From assembly GCF_016863395.1 (NCBI RefSeq), contig NZ_BOOU01000024.1, positions 78,688 through 142,687 of the forward strand: DNA of 64,000 nt, given 5' to 3'. The position numbers were made by a program, and so were the translations under genes. The notes under the pieces were generated by a model. It did not search any database, had not been told where the DNA came from, and saw only the letters and a list, made by a program, of their open reading frames with translations. This document shows positions 9,364 through 17,450 of the stretch, one piece after another (position 1 is the stretch's first letter; every line of letters begins with the position of its first letter). The stretch is from Sphaerisporangium rufum. Its GTDB lineage: Bacteria > Actinomycetota > Actinomycetes > Streptosporangiales > Streptosporangiaceae.

Positions 9364-9861
9364 GTGATCGACGCCGACGACGTGGGCGGAGTGCACGTCA
9401 AGTACCTCTACCACTGTCGCCGCCAGCTGTGGCTCTACGCGCGCGGGTTCCGCCCCGAGTACCTCAACGCCACCGTCGAACTCGGCGAGGCGGTCCACGA
9501 GACGTCCTACTCGCGCAGCTCACCGGTCGACCTCGGGGCGGCCAAGCTGGACCACCTGGACGGCGCCGCCTGGGTACACGAGGTCAAGTCATCGTCCCGG
9601 CCGAGCCGGGCGGACACCGCGCAGGCCATCCACTACTGCCACCGGCTGCACGCCATCGGCGTGCCGGCGCAGGGCGGAATCCTGCACTATCCCAAGACGC
9701 GGCGCACCGAACGCGTCCACTACACGCCCGAGACCGCCGCCCAGGCCGAAGCCGACATCGCCGAGGTCCTGGACGTCGTGTCCGCGGCCACCTCCCCACC
9801 CCTCCTCGCCCGCTCGCGGTGCAAGGGGTGCTCCTACCTCGACTACTGCTGGAACGAGTAG
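9364..9861 (+). CDS. cas4: CRISPR adaptation exonuclease Cas4
   Basis: Cas4 is an iron-sulphur RecB-like nuclease that trims prespacers and helps select those with a correct PAM. The product is 165 residues from a GTG at 9364. It shows the N-terminal Cys of the cluster in YHCRRQLWLYARG, the nuclease motif HEVKSS (E-x-K), a glutamine motif AQAIHYCHRL, and the three C-terminal Cys in CKGCSYLDYC. Its TAG abuts the cas1 ATG. It forms the adaptation module with cas1 and cas2. Confidence 0.94.
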   Translation: MIDADDVGGVHVKYLYHCRRQLWLYARGFRPEYLNATVELGEAVHETSYSRSSPVDLGAAKLDHLDGAAWVHEVKSSSRPSRADTAQAIHYCHRLHAIGVPAQGGILHYPKTRRTERVHYTPETAAQAEADIAEVLDVVSAATSPPLLARSRCKGCSYLDYCWNE

Positions 9862-10842
9862 ATGCCCACCGCCGCAAGGACCTACTGGCTCACCACCGCC
9901 TGCCGGATCCGCCGCAAGGACCAGTCACTGCGTATCGAACGGGTGGACGGCTCCCCGGTGCACATTCCGGTCACCGACGTGCGGGACATCGTCGCGTGCG
10001 AATCCGTCGACATCAACACCGCGGTTATCGGCCTGCTCAACCGGCACCGCATCAACGTGCACTTCCTCAGCGCGTACGGAGACTACGCCGGCTCGCTGCT
10101 GACCTCCGACACCAGCACTTCCGGGCAGACCGTCATCGCCCAGGCCAGGCTGGCCGGCGACCCGGCGGCGTCACTCGCGGTCGCCCGCTCGCTGGTATTG
10201 AGCGCCGGAGCGAACGTCCGGCGGGTGGTCGACCGCAAGCTGCTCACCCGGCCGATGGAAGTACTGCAGACCTCCGTCGCCGGCGCCACCACCCGCGAGG
10301 AACTCATGGGCGCCGAAGGCACCTTCCGCCGCTCCGCCTGGGCGGTGCTGGACACCCGCCTCCCCGAATGGCTGCGACTCGGCGGCCGCAGCCGCCGCCC
10401 GCCGCTCAACGCCGGCAACGCTTTCGTCAGCTACGTCAACGGCATCATCTATGCCCGCGTGCTTTCGGCGATCCGCCTGACGCCGCTGCACACCGGCGTC
10501 GCCTTCCTGCACAGCAGCATGGAACGGCAACGCCACTCGCTGGTGCTGGATCTCGCCGAGGTGTTCAAGCCCATGTTCGCCGAGCGATTACTTCTCCGCC
10601 TGGCCGGCCGGGGCCAGCTCAAACCGGCCCACTTCGATGTAGAGGTGAACCAGGCCATGCTGAGCGAGTCCGGCCGCAAGCTCGTCGTGCAGACCGTCCG
10701 GGACGAGCTGGCCGTCACCGTCCAGCACCGCACCCTCGGCCGGAACGTCGCCTACGACGAGCTGCTGTACCTGGAGGCACTCCAGCTCACCCGCACCTGC
10801 CTGGAAGGCACCCCGTACAAGCCCTTCAAGATCTGGTGGTGA
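9862..10842 (+). CDS. cas1: CRISPR integrase Cas1
   Basis: Cas1 forms the integrase with Cas2 and inserts new spacers at the leader-repeat junction. The product is 326 residues. The metal ligands can be placed in GAEGTFRRSAW (Glu), PLHTGVAFLH (His) and DLAEVFKP (Asp/Glu). The segment GNAFVSYVNGIIYARVLSAI is the typical core helix. The length is normal and no lesion is seen, so adaptation should be possible. All four leaders in this window share the repeat and are plausible substrates. Confidence 0.97.
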   Translation: MPTAARTYWLTTACRIRRKDQSLRIERVDGSPVHIPVTDVRDIVACESVDINTAVIGLLNRHRINVHFLSAYGDYAGSLLTSDTSTSGQTVIAQARLAGDPAASLAVARSLVLSAGANVRRVVDRKLLTRPMEVLQTSVAGATTREELMGAEGTFRRSAWAVLDTRLPEWLRLGGRSRRPPLNAGNAFVSYVNGIIYARVLSAIRLTPLHTGVAFLHSSMERQRHSLVLDLAEVFKPMFAERLLLRLAGRGQLKPAHFDVEVNQAMLSESGRKLVVQTVRDELAVTVQHRTLGRNVAYDELLYLEALQLTRTCLEGTPYKPFKIWW

Positions 10843-10848
10843 TCGTCG

Positions 10849-11112
10849 GTGTATGTGGTGGTGGTCTACGACACCCTCGCCGAACGCAACGCCGCGATCC
10901 TGCGGCTCTGCCGCCAGTACCTTCACCACGTGCAGCGCAGTGTCTTCGAGGGCGCCCTCAGCCCGGCCCAGCTACGCCGCTTCCGTCACGGCGTCGAAGG
11001 CGTCATCGACGCCGGCTACGACAGCGTCCTCGTCTTCACCTTCCCACCCGGCACCACCCCGGAACGCCAGGAATGGGGCGTCCCGCAACCCGCCCCGAGC
11101 GACATAATCTAA
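10849..11112 (+). CDS. cas2: CRISPR adaptation protein Cas2
   Basis: Cas2 is the structural dimer of the Cas1-Cas2 integrase. The product is 87 residues from GTG at 10849. The first strand MYVVVVYDTLAERN, with the conserved Asp, and the later VFEGALSPAQL and DSVLVFTFP strands give the ferredoxin-like Cas2 fold. It is the last gene of the cas operon, about 25 bp before the array 2 leader. No terminator is obvious between cas2 and that leader, so some transcription may run into array 2. Confidence 0.95.
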   Translation: MYVVVVYDTLAERNAAILRLCRQYLHHVQRSVFEGALSPAQLRRFRHGVEGVIDAGYDSVLVFTFPPGTTPERQEWGVPQPAPSDII

Positions 11113-11136
11113 CGGCTACAGCGGGGCGAACGATCA

Positions 11137-11243
11137 TGTTTCTGCAGCAGACCCCCCGGGTTCTCCGCACGACCGGAGGTTCACTGCAAAACCGGCTCTA
11201 CCGCGTCCATCTTGCCGTTCCCCACCTGCGCCTTTACCGTGGG
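11137..11243 (+). promoter_or_regulatory. Leader of CRISPR array 2 with palindrome
   Basis: This leader is closely similar to those of arrays 1 and 3. The palindrome spans about 11139-11191, with right arm CCGGAGGTTCACTGCAAAA at 11173-11191, 52 bp before the first repeat. The left arm has accumulated changes (ACCCCCCGG in place of ACCTCC-CGG). The CCCACCTGCG and CCTTTACCGTGGG segments next to the repeat are conserved. Confidence 0.85.
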
Positions 11244-11602
11244 GTCCTCATCGCCCCTACGAGGGGTCGCAACGTGATGCCGAGGAGCCTGCCCAGGCGT
11301 CTGGTGTCGTGTCCTCATCGCCCCTACGAGGGGTCGCAACGCCGACAGCCCCGTGTAGGTCTGGATGCCCGGGGTGGTCCTCATCGCCCCTACGAGGGGT
11401 CGCAACATCTTTTCGTCCACCGTGCCGATGACCAGCAGCCCGGTCCTCATCGCCCCTACGAGGGGTCGCAACTCGGGACGGAAGTGGCCGGCCCAGTCGA
11501 TGCGAAGGTCCTCATCGCCCCTACGAGGGGTCGCAACCGAGCGCCTCACGAGATGATGCTGATGGCGAGGAGGTCTTCATCGCCCCTGCCCGGGTCCTAT
11601 CG
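11244..11602 (+). CRISPR. CRISPR array 2: 6 repeats, 5 spacers
   Basis: The same 30-base repeat as array 1 occurs on the plus strand, at 11244, 11311, 11377, 11443, 11508 and a degenerate last copy at 11573 (GTCTTCATCG, then CCCCTGCCCGGG). Spacers are 35-37 bases. The first five repeats are identical to the consensus. The array points away from the cas operon, so arrays 1 and 2 flank the operon with leaders inward. Confidence 0.97.
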
Positions 11603-11748
11603 GTGAATCAACCCGACAAATGCCGTGTCCCCGATCGGCTGTATTTCTTATTCGGTCACTCGTGCCGTATGGCATGTCCAAGGCCCGAGACAACAAGACG
11701 CCCTGCACCTAGCCTGAGAGTGTCGAGGTCTCAGGAGGTGCGGGGCTT

Positions 11749-12954
11749 ATGGGCGACAACAACACCGGCAACATGATTCGTCTTCAGCGGCAGCGGATGG
11801 GCATGAGCACCACCGCGTTGGCCGCGCGGGCCGGCTGCACCGTTCGCCATATCGAGCTCATCGAGCAGGGCAAGAGAATCCCCTCGCTGCCCCTGCTCCG
11901 TGAGATCGCCAAGGCGCTCGGCGTCCGTACCGCCGTGCTGCTCGGGGAGAGCCCGCGGGAGAGTCAGGAGCCTGGCCGGGTCGGTGTAGGTCCTATCGAG
12001 CGCGCGCTGTTCACCTACAAGACGCTGAGCGATGACGCCGAGCCGCCCGACGTCGACCAACTGGCCGAGAGCGTTACAGCCGCCCGTGCGGCCTGGATGG
12101 GATCACATCGCCGGTACTCCATCCTCATGAACCAGCTACCCAAGCTCATCAGCGATGTTGAGCGGCTCATCCTGAACAGCAGCGGCAGGCCCGACGCCGA
12201 ACGGCGGGCCTGCGGCGTCGCCGCCGATGCCTACATTCTCGCCCGGGGCGTGCTCAAGCACTTCGGCCGCATTGACCTGGCCCACCTTGCCGCGGACCGT
12301 GCGATGCGCTATGCCGAGCAAGCGGAGGATCCGCTGATGATCGGTGGCGCGTTGTGGAACCTGGGGCAGTCCGTGCTCGCCGACGATATGCCGGAGGTCG
12401 CTGCGGACGTAGCCCGAAAAGGCATGGAGTTCATGGAGCCGGAACTGCACGACGGCGACGAGCGACACTTGGCCGTTTACGGCGCCTTTCATCTGCTTTC
12501 TGCAATTGCCATGACCCGCACGGGCGAGGAACAGGCGGTGCGGGAGCTGCTGTCCGGCCCCACGCTGGCCCTGGCCCGCCGGGTAGACGAACGTGTCAAT
12601 TACGGCGGATTTGCTTTCGGGCCGACTAACGTGGCGATTCATATGGCCAGCGTCGCGTACGAGCAGCGGCGGCCGGAGGCCCTGCTGCAAATCGCTGATG
12701 ACGTTGAGGTGAGTCGCAGCCCGTCGCTGGAGCGCCGTACCACCCATCTTGGCCACGTCGCCCGCGCTTGCGAGGACACCGGGGACGACGCCGCCAGCCT
12801 GGTGTACCTGCTGCGGATAGAGCGGGAGTGCCCCGAGGAACTGGACTACAAGCTCAGCCTGAGGGACATGATCCGCTCCCTGGGGCTGCGCGCCCGCCCG
12901 TCATGGGCATCCGAAGTGCGCCACCTCGCTGACCGTCATCGCATCGCCATGTGA
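11749..12954 (+). CDS. XRE-family regulator with helical repeat C-terminus
   Basis: The product is 401 residues. Residues about 8-65 form a Cro/C1-type helix-turn-helix (MIRLQRQRMGMSTTALAARAG, then IELIEQGKRIPSLPLLREIAKAL). The rest is alpha-helical with TPR-like stretches, a layout common in actinomycete regulators that sense a ligand or partner. ATG at 11749 follows CAGGAGGTGCGG. About 145 bp separate it from array 2; nothing ties it to CRISPR apart from position. A perfect inverted repeat (CGAACT-CAA-AGTTCG) sits just after its stop. Confidence 0.85.
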   Translation: MGDNNTGNMIRLQRQRMGMSTTALAARAGCTVRHIELIEQGKRIPSLPLLREIAKALGVRTAVLLGESPRESQEPGRVGVGPIERALFTYKTLSDDAEPPDVDQLAESVTAARAAWMGSHRRYSILMNQLPKLISDVERLILNSSGRPDAERRACGVAADAYILARGVLKHFGRIDLAHLAADRAMRYAEQAEDPLMIGGALWNLGQSVLADDMPEVAADVARKGMEFMEPELHDGDERHLAVYGAFHLLSAIAMTRTGEEQAVRELLSGPTLALARRVDERVNYGGFAFGPTNVAIHMASVAYEQRRPEALLQIADDVEVSRSPSLERRTTHLGHVARACEDTGDDAASLVYLLRIERECPEELDYKLSLRDMIRSLGLRARPSWASEVRHLADRHRIAM

Positions 12955-12969
12955 CGAACTCAAAGTTCG
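12955..12969. promoter_or_regulatory. Inverted repeat CGAACT-CAA-AGTTCG
   Basis: A perfect 6-bp inverted repeat with a 3-base centre lies directly after the XRE stop and 20 bp before the next gene. It could be an operator of the XRE protein or a weak terminator. There is no U-tract. Confidence 0.4.
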
Positions 12970-12988
12970 TACTTAGCTGTTCGGTTCA

Positions 12989-13369
12989 GTGACAGTGAGT
13001 CACTCTACGGTCACGGTCATGATGTTGACCGACGAGGAAGACGCCGTAATGGGCCGTCTGCTTGCTGAGACGAAACACGAGTTTCCGGGATGGTCCTTCA
13101 CCCACGCGACCGCCGGGTGGACGGCCACCAAGGGGGATCAGCAGCACCGCGCGGACAGCCTGGCCGCTCTGCGCACGGTGTTGCGTGGCTTCACGGAGGG
13201 ATGGCACATCTGGCGGTCGGACCACGGCCGCTGGTGGGCCACCCGAGACCGTCCCTTCGATGCGCAGGCCGCGCGTGACGGTGCCGCGCGGACTGTAGAC
13301 GGCGACACTGAGGTTGAAGTGCGGCGCGCCATCTCTGAGCAGGAGAGCATCGCTGCCTCCCAGATATGA
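12989..13369 (+). CDS. Small conserved-looking protein of unknown function
   Basis: The product is 126 residues if the GTG at 12989 is used; in-frame ATG codons at 13019 and 13022 are alternatives. The centre contains tryptophan-rich sequence (GWSFTHATAGWTATKG and GWHIWRSDHGRWWATR) spaced like a small beta-sheet domain. It follows an XRE regulator by 34 bp, so the two are probably co-transcribed. I do not recognise a catalytic motif. Codon use fits its neighbours, which supports a real gene. Confidence 0.6.
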   Translation: MTVSHSTVTVMMLTDEEDAVMGRLLAETKHEFPGWSFTHATAGWTATKGDQQHRADSLAALRTVLRGFTEGWHIWRSDHGRWWATRDRPFDAQAARDGAARTVDGDTEVEVRRAISEQESIAASQI

Positions 13370-13476
13370 ACGCGCCCACGGATCACGCGGAACACGGACC
13401 GCATTTCCCACGCCCCAACACGACGGCCGAGTCCATCCGATGGTAGTCACCTCGGCCGCACCAGGGGTGCCAGCGC

Positions 13477-13647
13477 GTGCTGCGCTGGACGTGCCAGTGC
13501 CGGTGCACGGTCTACTACCTGATCGCGGCCGGTGGCCAGATGTACATCGCGCGCACCGGGCCGGGTGGCCGGGTCGAGACCGAGCGGATGCGTCATGTCC
13601 ACGCCAGGGAGCTGTGGCGGCGCGTCCTGCTCGGCGACGCCGTATAG
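13477..13647 (+). CDS. Possible small Cys-containing protein
   Basis: A 56-residue frame starting at GTG 13477 reads VLRWTCQCRCTVYYLIAAGG and continues QMYIARTGPGGRVETERMRH. The three closely spaced cysteines, a short hydrophobic strand and ordinary codon use make it look like a real peptide. A stop just upstream limits extension and no strong ribosome site is visible, so the start is uncertain. No function is recognised. Confidence 0.35.
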   Translation: MLRWTCQCRCTVYYLIAAGGQMYIARTGPGGRVETERMRHVHARELWRRVLLGDAV

Positions 13648-13766
13648 ACCCCGCAGACTCCCGGGTCGAAGACTTCCCCCTGCCCTTCGACCGGGCCGGC
13701 GTCCTCCATGAGGAGGGTGCCCACCTTGTCCGGCGGAACCGCCGGACCTGTCCGAAAGGAGTCCTG

Positions 13767-13976
13767 ATGGACCTCTACCAGCAGGACCTCACCGGTGCGC
13801 GATACCAGCGCCGGTGCGGCGGCAACAACGGGACCGAGGGCGGTGAGGCCTGCGTGGAGGTCGCGCCGATTCCCGGTGTCGCCGACGCTTTCGCGTTGCG
13901 CGACAGCAAGAACCCGGCCGCCGCGCCCCTGCGGTTCACCGGTGACGAGCTTCGCGCCGCCGGGATGACCATCTAG
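13767..13976 (+). CDS. DUF397 domain protein
   Basis: The product is 69 residues. ATG at 13767 follows GAAAGGAG. The pattern RRCGGNNGTEGGEACVEVAP, then FALRDSKNP and LRFTGDELRAAGM, is the DUF397 signature (C/S-x-G-x-x-C-V-E-V ... R-D-S-K ... F/W). DUF397 proteins are small actinobacterial partners of XRE regulators in whiJ-like modules. The nearest XRE gene is the one at 11749, two small genes upstream. A strong hairpin follows the stop. Confidence 0.8.
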   Translation: MDLYQQDLTGARYQRRCGGNNGTEGGEACVEVAPIPGVADAFALRDSKNPAAAPLRFTGDELRAAGMTI

Positions 13977-13986
13977 CGATTCGCAT

Positions 13987-14031
13987 GGTAGGCGGCCCCT
14001 GCCCGCTAGCGACAGGCAGGGACCGCCTACC
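13987..14031 (+). terminator. Strong stem-loop terminator
   Basis: GGTAGGCGGCCCCTGCC (13987-14003) pairs with GGCAGGGACCGCCTACC (14015-14031) at 16 of 17 positions, the odd pair being G-U in RNA, with an 11-base loop. There is no U-tract, which is usual for actinomycete terminators. It closes the DUF397 gene unit. Confidence 0.75.
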
Positions 14032-14055
14032 ACTGTACGAAGTGGGGGAGTCGCC

Positions 14056-14463
14056 ATGCACCTGCACTGCTACACCTGGACCGGGCCCGGCGCGGAACGG
14101 GCGCGCGAGGGTGAGCGGCGCCCGCTGCACCCGGGGTTCATGGCGTCACCGCTGCCGCCGATGCGGACCTGCGACTGGTTGCTCAAGCCGCGCACCCGGA
14201 TCGCGGCCTCGCCGGCCACCGTGCCCGACGCGCTGACCTGGCTCGCCGCACGCTACCGCGCGGCGGAGCCCTCGTTCCTGCACCCGGGCGGTGAAGCCCG
14301 CGTCGGGCTGGACTTCCGGCTGGAACTCGCCGAGCAGCACCTTGCCGACGGTGTCGATGTGCAGTGGGGGATCTGGCTCCGTGGCGGGAACTTCACCACC
14401 CCCGCCGTCATCTGCTGCTCCCCGAACCGCCACGCCGACCACCCCTGCCCCTCTGGCTCGTAA
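14056..14463 (+). CDS. Hypothetical protein, 135 residues
   Basis: ATG at 14056 follows GTGGGGGAG at suitable spacing. The sequence has no recognised domain. It opens with MHLHCYTWTGPGAER and carries a basic, proline-rich middle and a WGIWLRGGNF segment near the C-terminus. It lies between a terminator hairpin and a tiny membrane protein gene and is probably the first gene of a short two-gene unit. Confidence 0.55.
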   Translation: MHLHCYTWTGPGAERAREGERRPLHPGFMASPLPPMRTCDWLLKPRTRIAASPATVPDALTWLAARYRAAEPSFLHPGGEARVGLDFRLELAEQHLADGVDVQWGIWLRGGNFTTPAVICCSPNRHADHPCPSGS

Positions 14464-14525
14464 TTCTTCCGGCGGAGAGCACTCCACCACCCTCCGGCCG
14501 CGATCCACAATCGGGAGGACACCTC

Positions 14526-14624
14526 GTGCACGGCCACCACACCGCGCTGGCAATAGCCGGACTGTGGATCGTCACCTGCCTGCTCCTCGCCTGGATGATC
14601 CACCGTGGCGAGCGCGGCAAGTGA
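14526..14624 (+). CDS. Tiny single-pass membrane protein (32 residues)
   Basis: GTG at 14526 follows GGGAGGACACCTC, a very good ribosome site. The product is VHGHHTALAIAGLWIVTCLL and continues LAWMIHRGERGK: one hydrophobic helix with a positively charged C-terminus (type I or tail orientation not determinable). No function is known to me. It is too short for most gene finders, but its start signal is stronger than that of several longer genes here. Confidence 0.5.
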   Translation: MHGHHTALAIAGLWIVTCLLLAWMIHRGERGK

Positions 14625-14761
14625 AAGGGGTTCTCCGCGTCTGCCTCTGGGTCTCTGGAGCAGTTCGCGGCTCGGTATCGCGTTGATCCGGTACCCCAGT
14701 GGGCGCTTAGCGGCCCGTCTCAGTGGCGTACGCTGACCCTCGTGGAGGACGTTGTTGATCA

Positions 14762-14869
14762 TGTTTTTGCAGCAGACCTCCCGGGTTTTCTGCACGACCG
14801 GAGGTTCACTGCAAAACCCTCCTCCAGCGTGTCGCTTTTGCCGTTCCCCACCTGCGCCTTTACCGTGGG
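14762..14869 (+). promoter_or_regulatory. Leader of CRISPR array 3 with palindrome
   Basis: Arms TTTTGCAGCAGACCTCCCGG (14765-14784) and CCGGAGGTTCACTGCAAAA (14798-14816) form the palindrome, ending 53 bp before the first repeat. The repeat-proximal sequence CCCACCTGCGCCTTTACC is the same as in array 2. The leader is intact although the array behind it is almost gone. Confidence 0.85.
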
Positions 14870-14947
14870 GTCCTCATCGCCCTTGCGAGGGGTCGCAACC
14901 CATGGCCATCCTGCTCCCCAGCAACTAGCCCACGTCCTCATCGCCCC
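14870..14947 (+). CRISPR. CRISPR array 3 remnant: one repeat, one spacer, truncated second repeat
   Basis: Repeat 1 is 14870-14899 with two changes in the loop region (CCCTTGCGAGGGG). The spacer is 14900-14933 (34 bases). Repeat 2 starts at 14934 with GTCCTCATCGCCCC and is then replaced by the left end of an IS256-family element. No CRISPR sequence resumes at the right end of the element, so the rest of the array was probably lost by an IS-mediated deletion. Confidence 0.85.
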
Positions 14948-16459
14948 GGGGTCGCGTCCTCGGAGCGGTGTAAAAGCTCAACGAGGTAGGTGCCGTCGGT
15001 TGATCTTAGGCGGCTGCCGTTTCGGGTGTCGAGTCGGTGGCTGGGGTGGTTGCCGGGCGGAGCCGGCTGGGCGGGGTAAGCAGGACTCGACGCAGGTCCT
15101 GCAGGATGCGCAGGCCCTTGGAGGTCATTGTGAAGCCGCGCCAGCCGCGGGCTGCCCGGTCGAGAACCGCCCACACCAGGCTGACGCAGGAGGTCTCGCC
15201 GGGGAAGCGGCCGATGACCTTGACCCGGCGGCGGGTCTCACCGAAGGTCCGCTCGATGAAGTTGGAGTGGCGGGATGCGCTTGTGGTGCTCAAGCGGGAA
15301 GCGCAGGTAGGTCGTCAGCGAGGCGCGGTCGGCCAGCAGGCTCTTGACCGCCGCCGGGTAGCGAGCCCTCCCCAGGTATCGGCGAAGGCGTCGATGCGCC
15401 GTTGCACCCAGGTGACCAGGTCGTGGCCCGGCTCGATCTCCTGATCGCCCTGTTGCAGCCCGCTGGTGTCGAATATGTCCCAGAAGGCGGCCTTGACCTC
15501 GGCCTGATCGCCGGCGCTGACCTTCGATAGGACGTTGCGGCATTTGTGGATCACGCAGCGCTGACGCAGCGAGGCCGGGAAGACCTGCTCGGCGGCGGTA
15601 ATGAGGCCGGGTGCGCCGTCGGAGATGACCAGCAGTGGCGGGCGCAGGCCGCGTGTGGCCAGGCCGGTGAGGAAGTCGTGCCAGGCGTCGGTGGATTCCG
15701 CGGCGGCCGGGGCCAGGTCGATGAAGACGGGTTTGCCGTCGGTGGTGATGCCCCAGGCGGCCAGGATGGGTTCGGCGCGCTGCCCATCGTGCATCTTGAA
15801 GTGCAAGGCGTCGCAGAAGAGATAGTCCAGCTCGACGCCGCGCAGGTCGCGGTGGCACCAGGCGTCGTACTCGGTGACGATGGCCTGGCAGATGGCTGAG
15901 ACCGTCGACTTGGACAGCGCGGCCTCCGGGCCGAGGGCGTCGGCCAGGGCGCCCTCGACGTCGCGTACCGACAAGCCGCGCACGAACGAGGCGATGACCA
16001 GTGTCTCCAGCGCGTTGGTGCGGGTCACGCCGGTGCCGAACAGGCTGGAGGTGAACTTCTCGGTGGTGCCCCGCAACTTCGGGCGCGCGATGGTGACCGG
16101 ACCGGTGGTGGTCTTGATCGTGGTCGGGCAGTGCCAGTTGCGGTGACCGGGCCGTACGATCTGCCGGCCGTCGTCGGCAGCGGTGGCCCGTTGGTATCGG
16201 GCGCGGCCGAGGAAGGCGTCCACCTCGGCTTCGACGGCGGTCTGGATGATCAGGCGGGCACCGAGACGGGCGACGTCTTCGATGACCTCGACCAGGTCAC
16301 GGCCCTCGGCGAACAGGGCGTCGATCTCGGCGCGGATGGCCTGAACGGGCGGTAGTGTGCGTGCCACGAGCGTAGGTCCTTGCGTTGTGCGAACTTTGGT
16401 CGGTTCAGCACGGCAACCTACGCTCGTTCTCTTTTACACCGCATCTCGGACGCGACCCC
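14948..16459 (-). mobile_element. IS256-family insertion element inside CRISPR array 3
   Basis: The ends are inverted repeats. Left (14948 on): GGGGTCGCGTCC, five unmatched bases, GCGGTGTAAAAG. Right, read inward from 16459 on the other strand: GGGGTCGCGTCC, five unmatched bases, GCGGTGTAAAAG, then AACGAG in both. The GTGTAAAAG core about 20 bases from the end is typical of IS256-family termini. The length is about 1.5 kb. I find no 8-9 bp target duplication, because the right flank is not CRISPR sequence; this points to a deletion next to the insertion. Confidence 0.8.
15006..16367 (-). pseudogene. IS256-family transposase, two compensating frameshifts
   Basis: A mutator-type DDE transposase. 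The first segment (16367 to about 15370) carries the start, the first Asp in FCDALHFKM and the second Asp in ISDGAPGLITA. Near 15365 the frame changes (homology continues as ARYPAAVKSLLADRASLTTY), and near 15280 it returns to the first frame with SNFIERTFGETRRRVKVIG, which holds the catalytic Glu. All three acidic residues are therefore present but in split frames, so the enzyme is inactive unless the shifts are sequencing errors. Confidence 0.85.
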
Positions 16460-16675
16460 ACCACCGTGGCATGAGATCCAGTAATTCAGCCCCACGGAAC
16501 TCGGGGCACACCAAATCGGCGGTGAGAATCGTAAGCGAGAACGCGGCACGCGCCATGCTGTCACGGGACACCAAGTGGAAAGATGAGCTCTCGCTTAAGC
16601 ACTCCATTCGATCATGCCAAAATGGCCCTTGTGGCACCCTGCCTGTCCGCTCTCTAAGAACATGTTTGAGAAGGG
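16460..16675. other. Short decayed stretch between IS remnants
   Basis: No gene is supported. Minus-strand reading gives broken coding-like sequence without recognised motifs. The right end, GAGAAGGGCTACTTTGCTGG near 16670, is probably the edge of the IS5 remnant. Confidence 0.4.
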
Positions 16676-16924
16676 CTACTTTGCTGGATGAGTAAGGGTG
16701 AAACGCTGCTGGCGGGCTGCGGCGCTTCCCCGGGTGAGGCGGCGTGCCATGCCGCTTATCGCGGCCCAGCGGATCATGGCCTCGGCGGTGGAGGGGTGGC
16801 GTTCGTAGTCGCGGGCCAGGCGGCGGTGGCTGGTCAGCCATGCCAGGGATCGTTCGACGACCCATCGCCGTTCGATCACCGCGAACCCGATCTGTCCCGG
16901 CGCTTTGCGGACGATGTGCAGCAC
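16676..16924 (-). pseudogene. IS5-family transposase C-terminal remnant
   Basis: The 82-residue frame contains GFAVIERRWVVERSLAWLTS and HRRLARDYERHPSTAEAMIR, the well-known C-terminal region of actinobacterial IS5-family transposases, where the catalytic Glu lies in the VVERSLAWL segment. The catalytic Asp regions are missing; the frame can be followed a little upstream (to about 16980) without an intact start. It borders the A+T-rich mCpol cassette on its left side. Confidence 0.8.
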
Positions 16925-17063
16925 GGTACCAGGTGCGTATACGGTGCGCGCGCCGCAACCTTCGTAGACCGGGTGAGGGAGGGGACCGTCCCAGCGGGGG
17001 GGGGCTATAAGTTGGCAGCCTCTCGTAGGCCGAATCTTTTATCAGAGCCAGTCTTCTGGCAAG

Positions 17064-17450
17064 ATGTGCAGGGTGGTGGACAAGTGGTTCCTGGCCCTTG
17101 ATGGTGATGACATCGGCCGTCATCTAGAACTACGCATGTTAACGGAGAACGTCGACGGCCTCAGGGCGTTCGCGTCAGCGTTTGGTGTCGTTCTTGATAA
17201 AATTTATCGAGATATCGAAGACTGCTCGTCTGTCGTTGCGCTACTCCGCGGTGGTGACAGTCTCCTATTGGAGCTATCGAAGGCCGAGATCTCTAGCGTA
17301 ATAAGGATAATCCGGAATGCGACAGACGGAACGGACTTTACATTCTCTGGCGGATATGGTCGGACGCTTCGAGATGCCTATTTTGCTCTTAAACTCGCTA
17401 AGGCGTCCGGCAAAGACAGGGTCATTGCCGCCGATTCGGGAGAACTTTAA
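17064..17450 (+). CDS. Minimal CRISPR polymerase (mCpol) - cyclic nucleotide synthase-like
   Basis: The product is 128 residues, little more than one palm domain. It opens with KWFLALDGDDIGRHLE (metal-binding DGDD at residues 13-16), then LRGGDSLLLEL (GGDS at 63-66, matching the GGDD hairpin of Cas10 and GGDEF enzymes), then GGYGRTLRDAYFALKLAKAS (residues 96-115) and GKDRV. This order is that of mCpol, a stripped-down relative of the Cas10 polymerase predicted to make cyclic oligo- or dinucleotides. The real start may be a GTG at 17073 or 17076 instead of ATG 17064. The stop overlaps the next ATG (TAATG), so the pair is coupled. A sample line of this gene (17161-17220) is only 27/60 G+C, far below its surroundings, suggesting transfer. 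Confidence 0.85.
   Translation: MCRVVDKWFLALDGDDIGRHLELRMLTENVDGLRAFASAFGVVLDKIYRDIEDCSSVVALLRGGDSLLLELSKAEISSVIRIIRNATDGTDFTFSGGYGRTLRDAYFALKLAKASGKDRVIAADSGEL

Noticed and set aside
9354..11606. 750-residue plus-strand frame over cas4-cas1-cas2 and array 2
   Set aside because: Shadow of the real genes; it is Arg/Pro-rich and contains array peptides at its end.
14964..14975. GCGGTGTAAAAG taken as the outer end of the IS256 element
   Set aside because: The inverted repeat continues outward by 17 bases (GGGGTCGCGTCC plus a 5-base gap) on both sides, and IS256 ends have this core about 20 bases inside.
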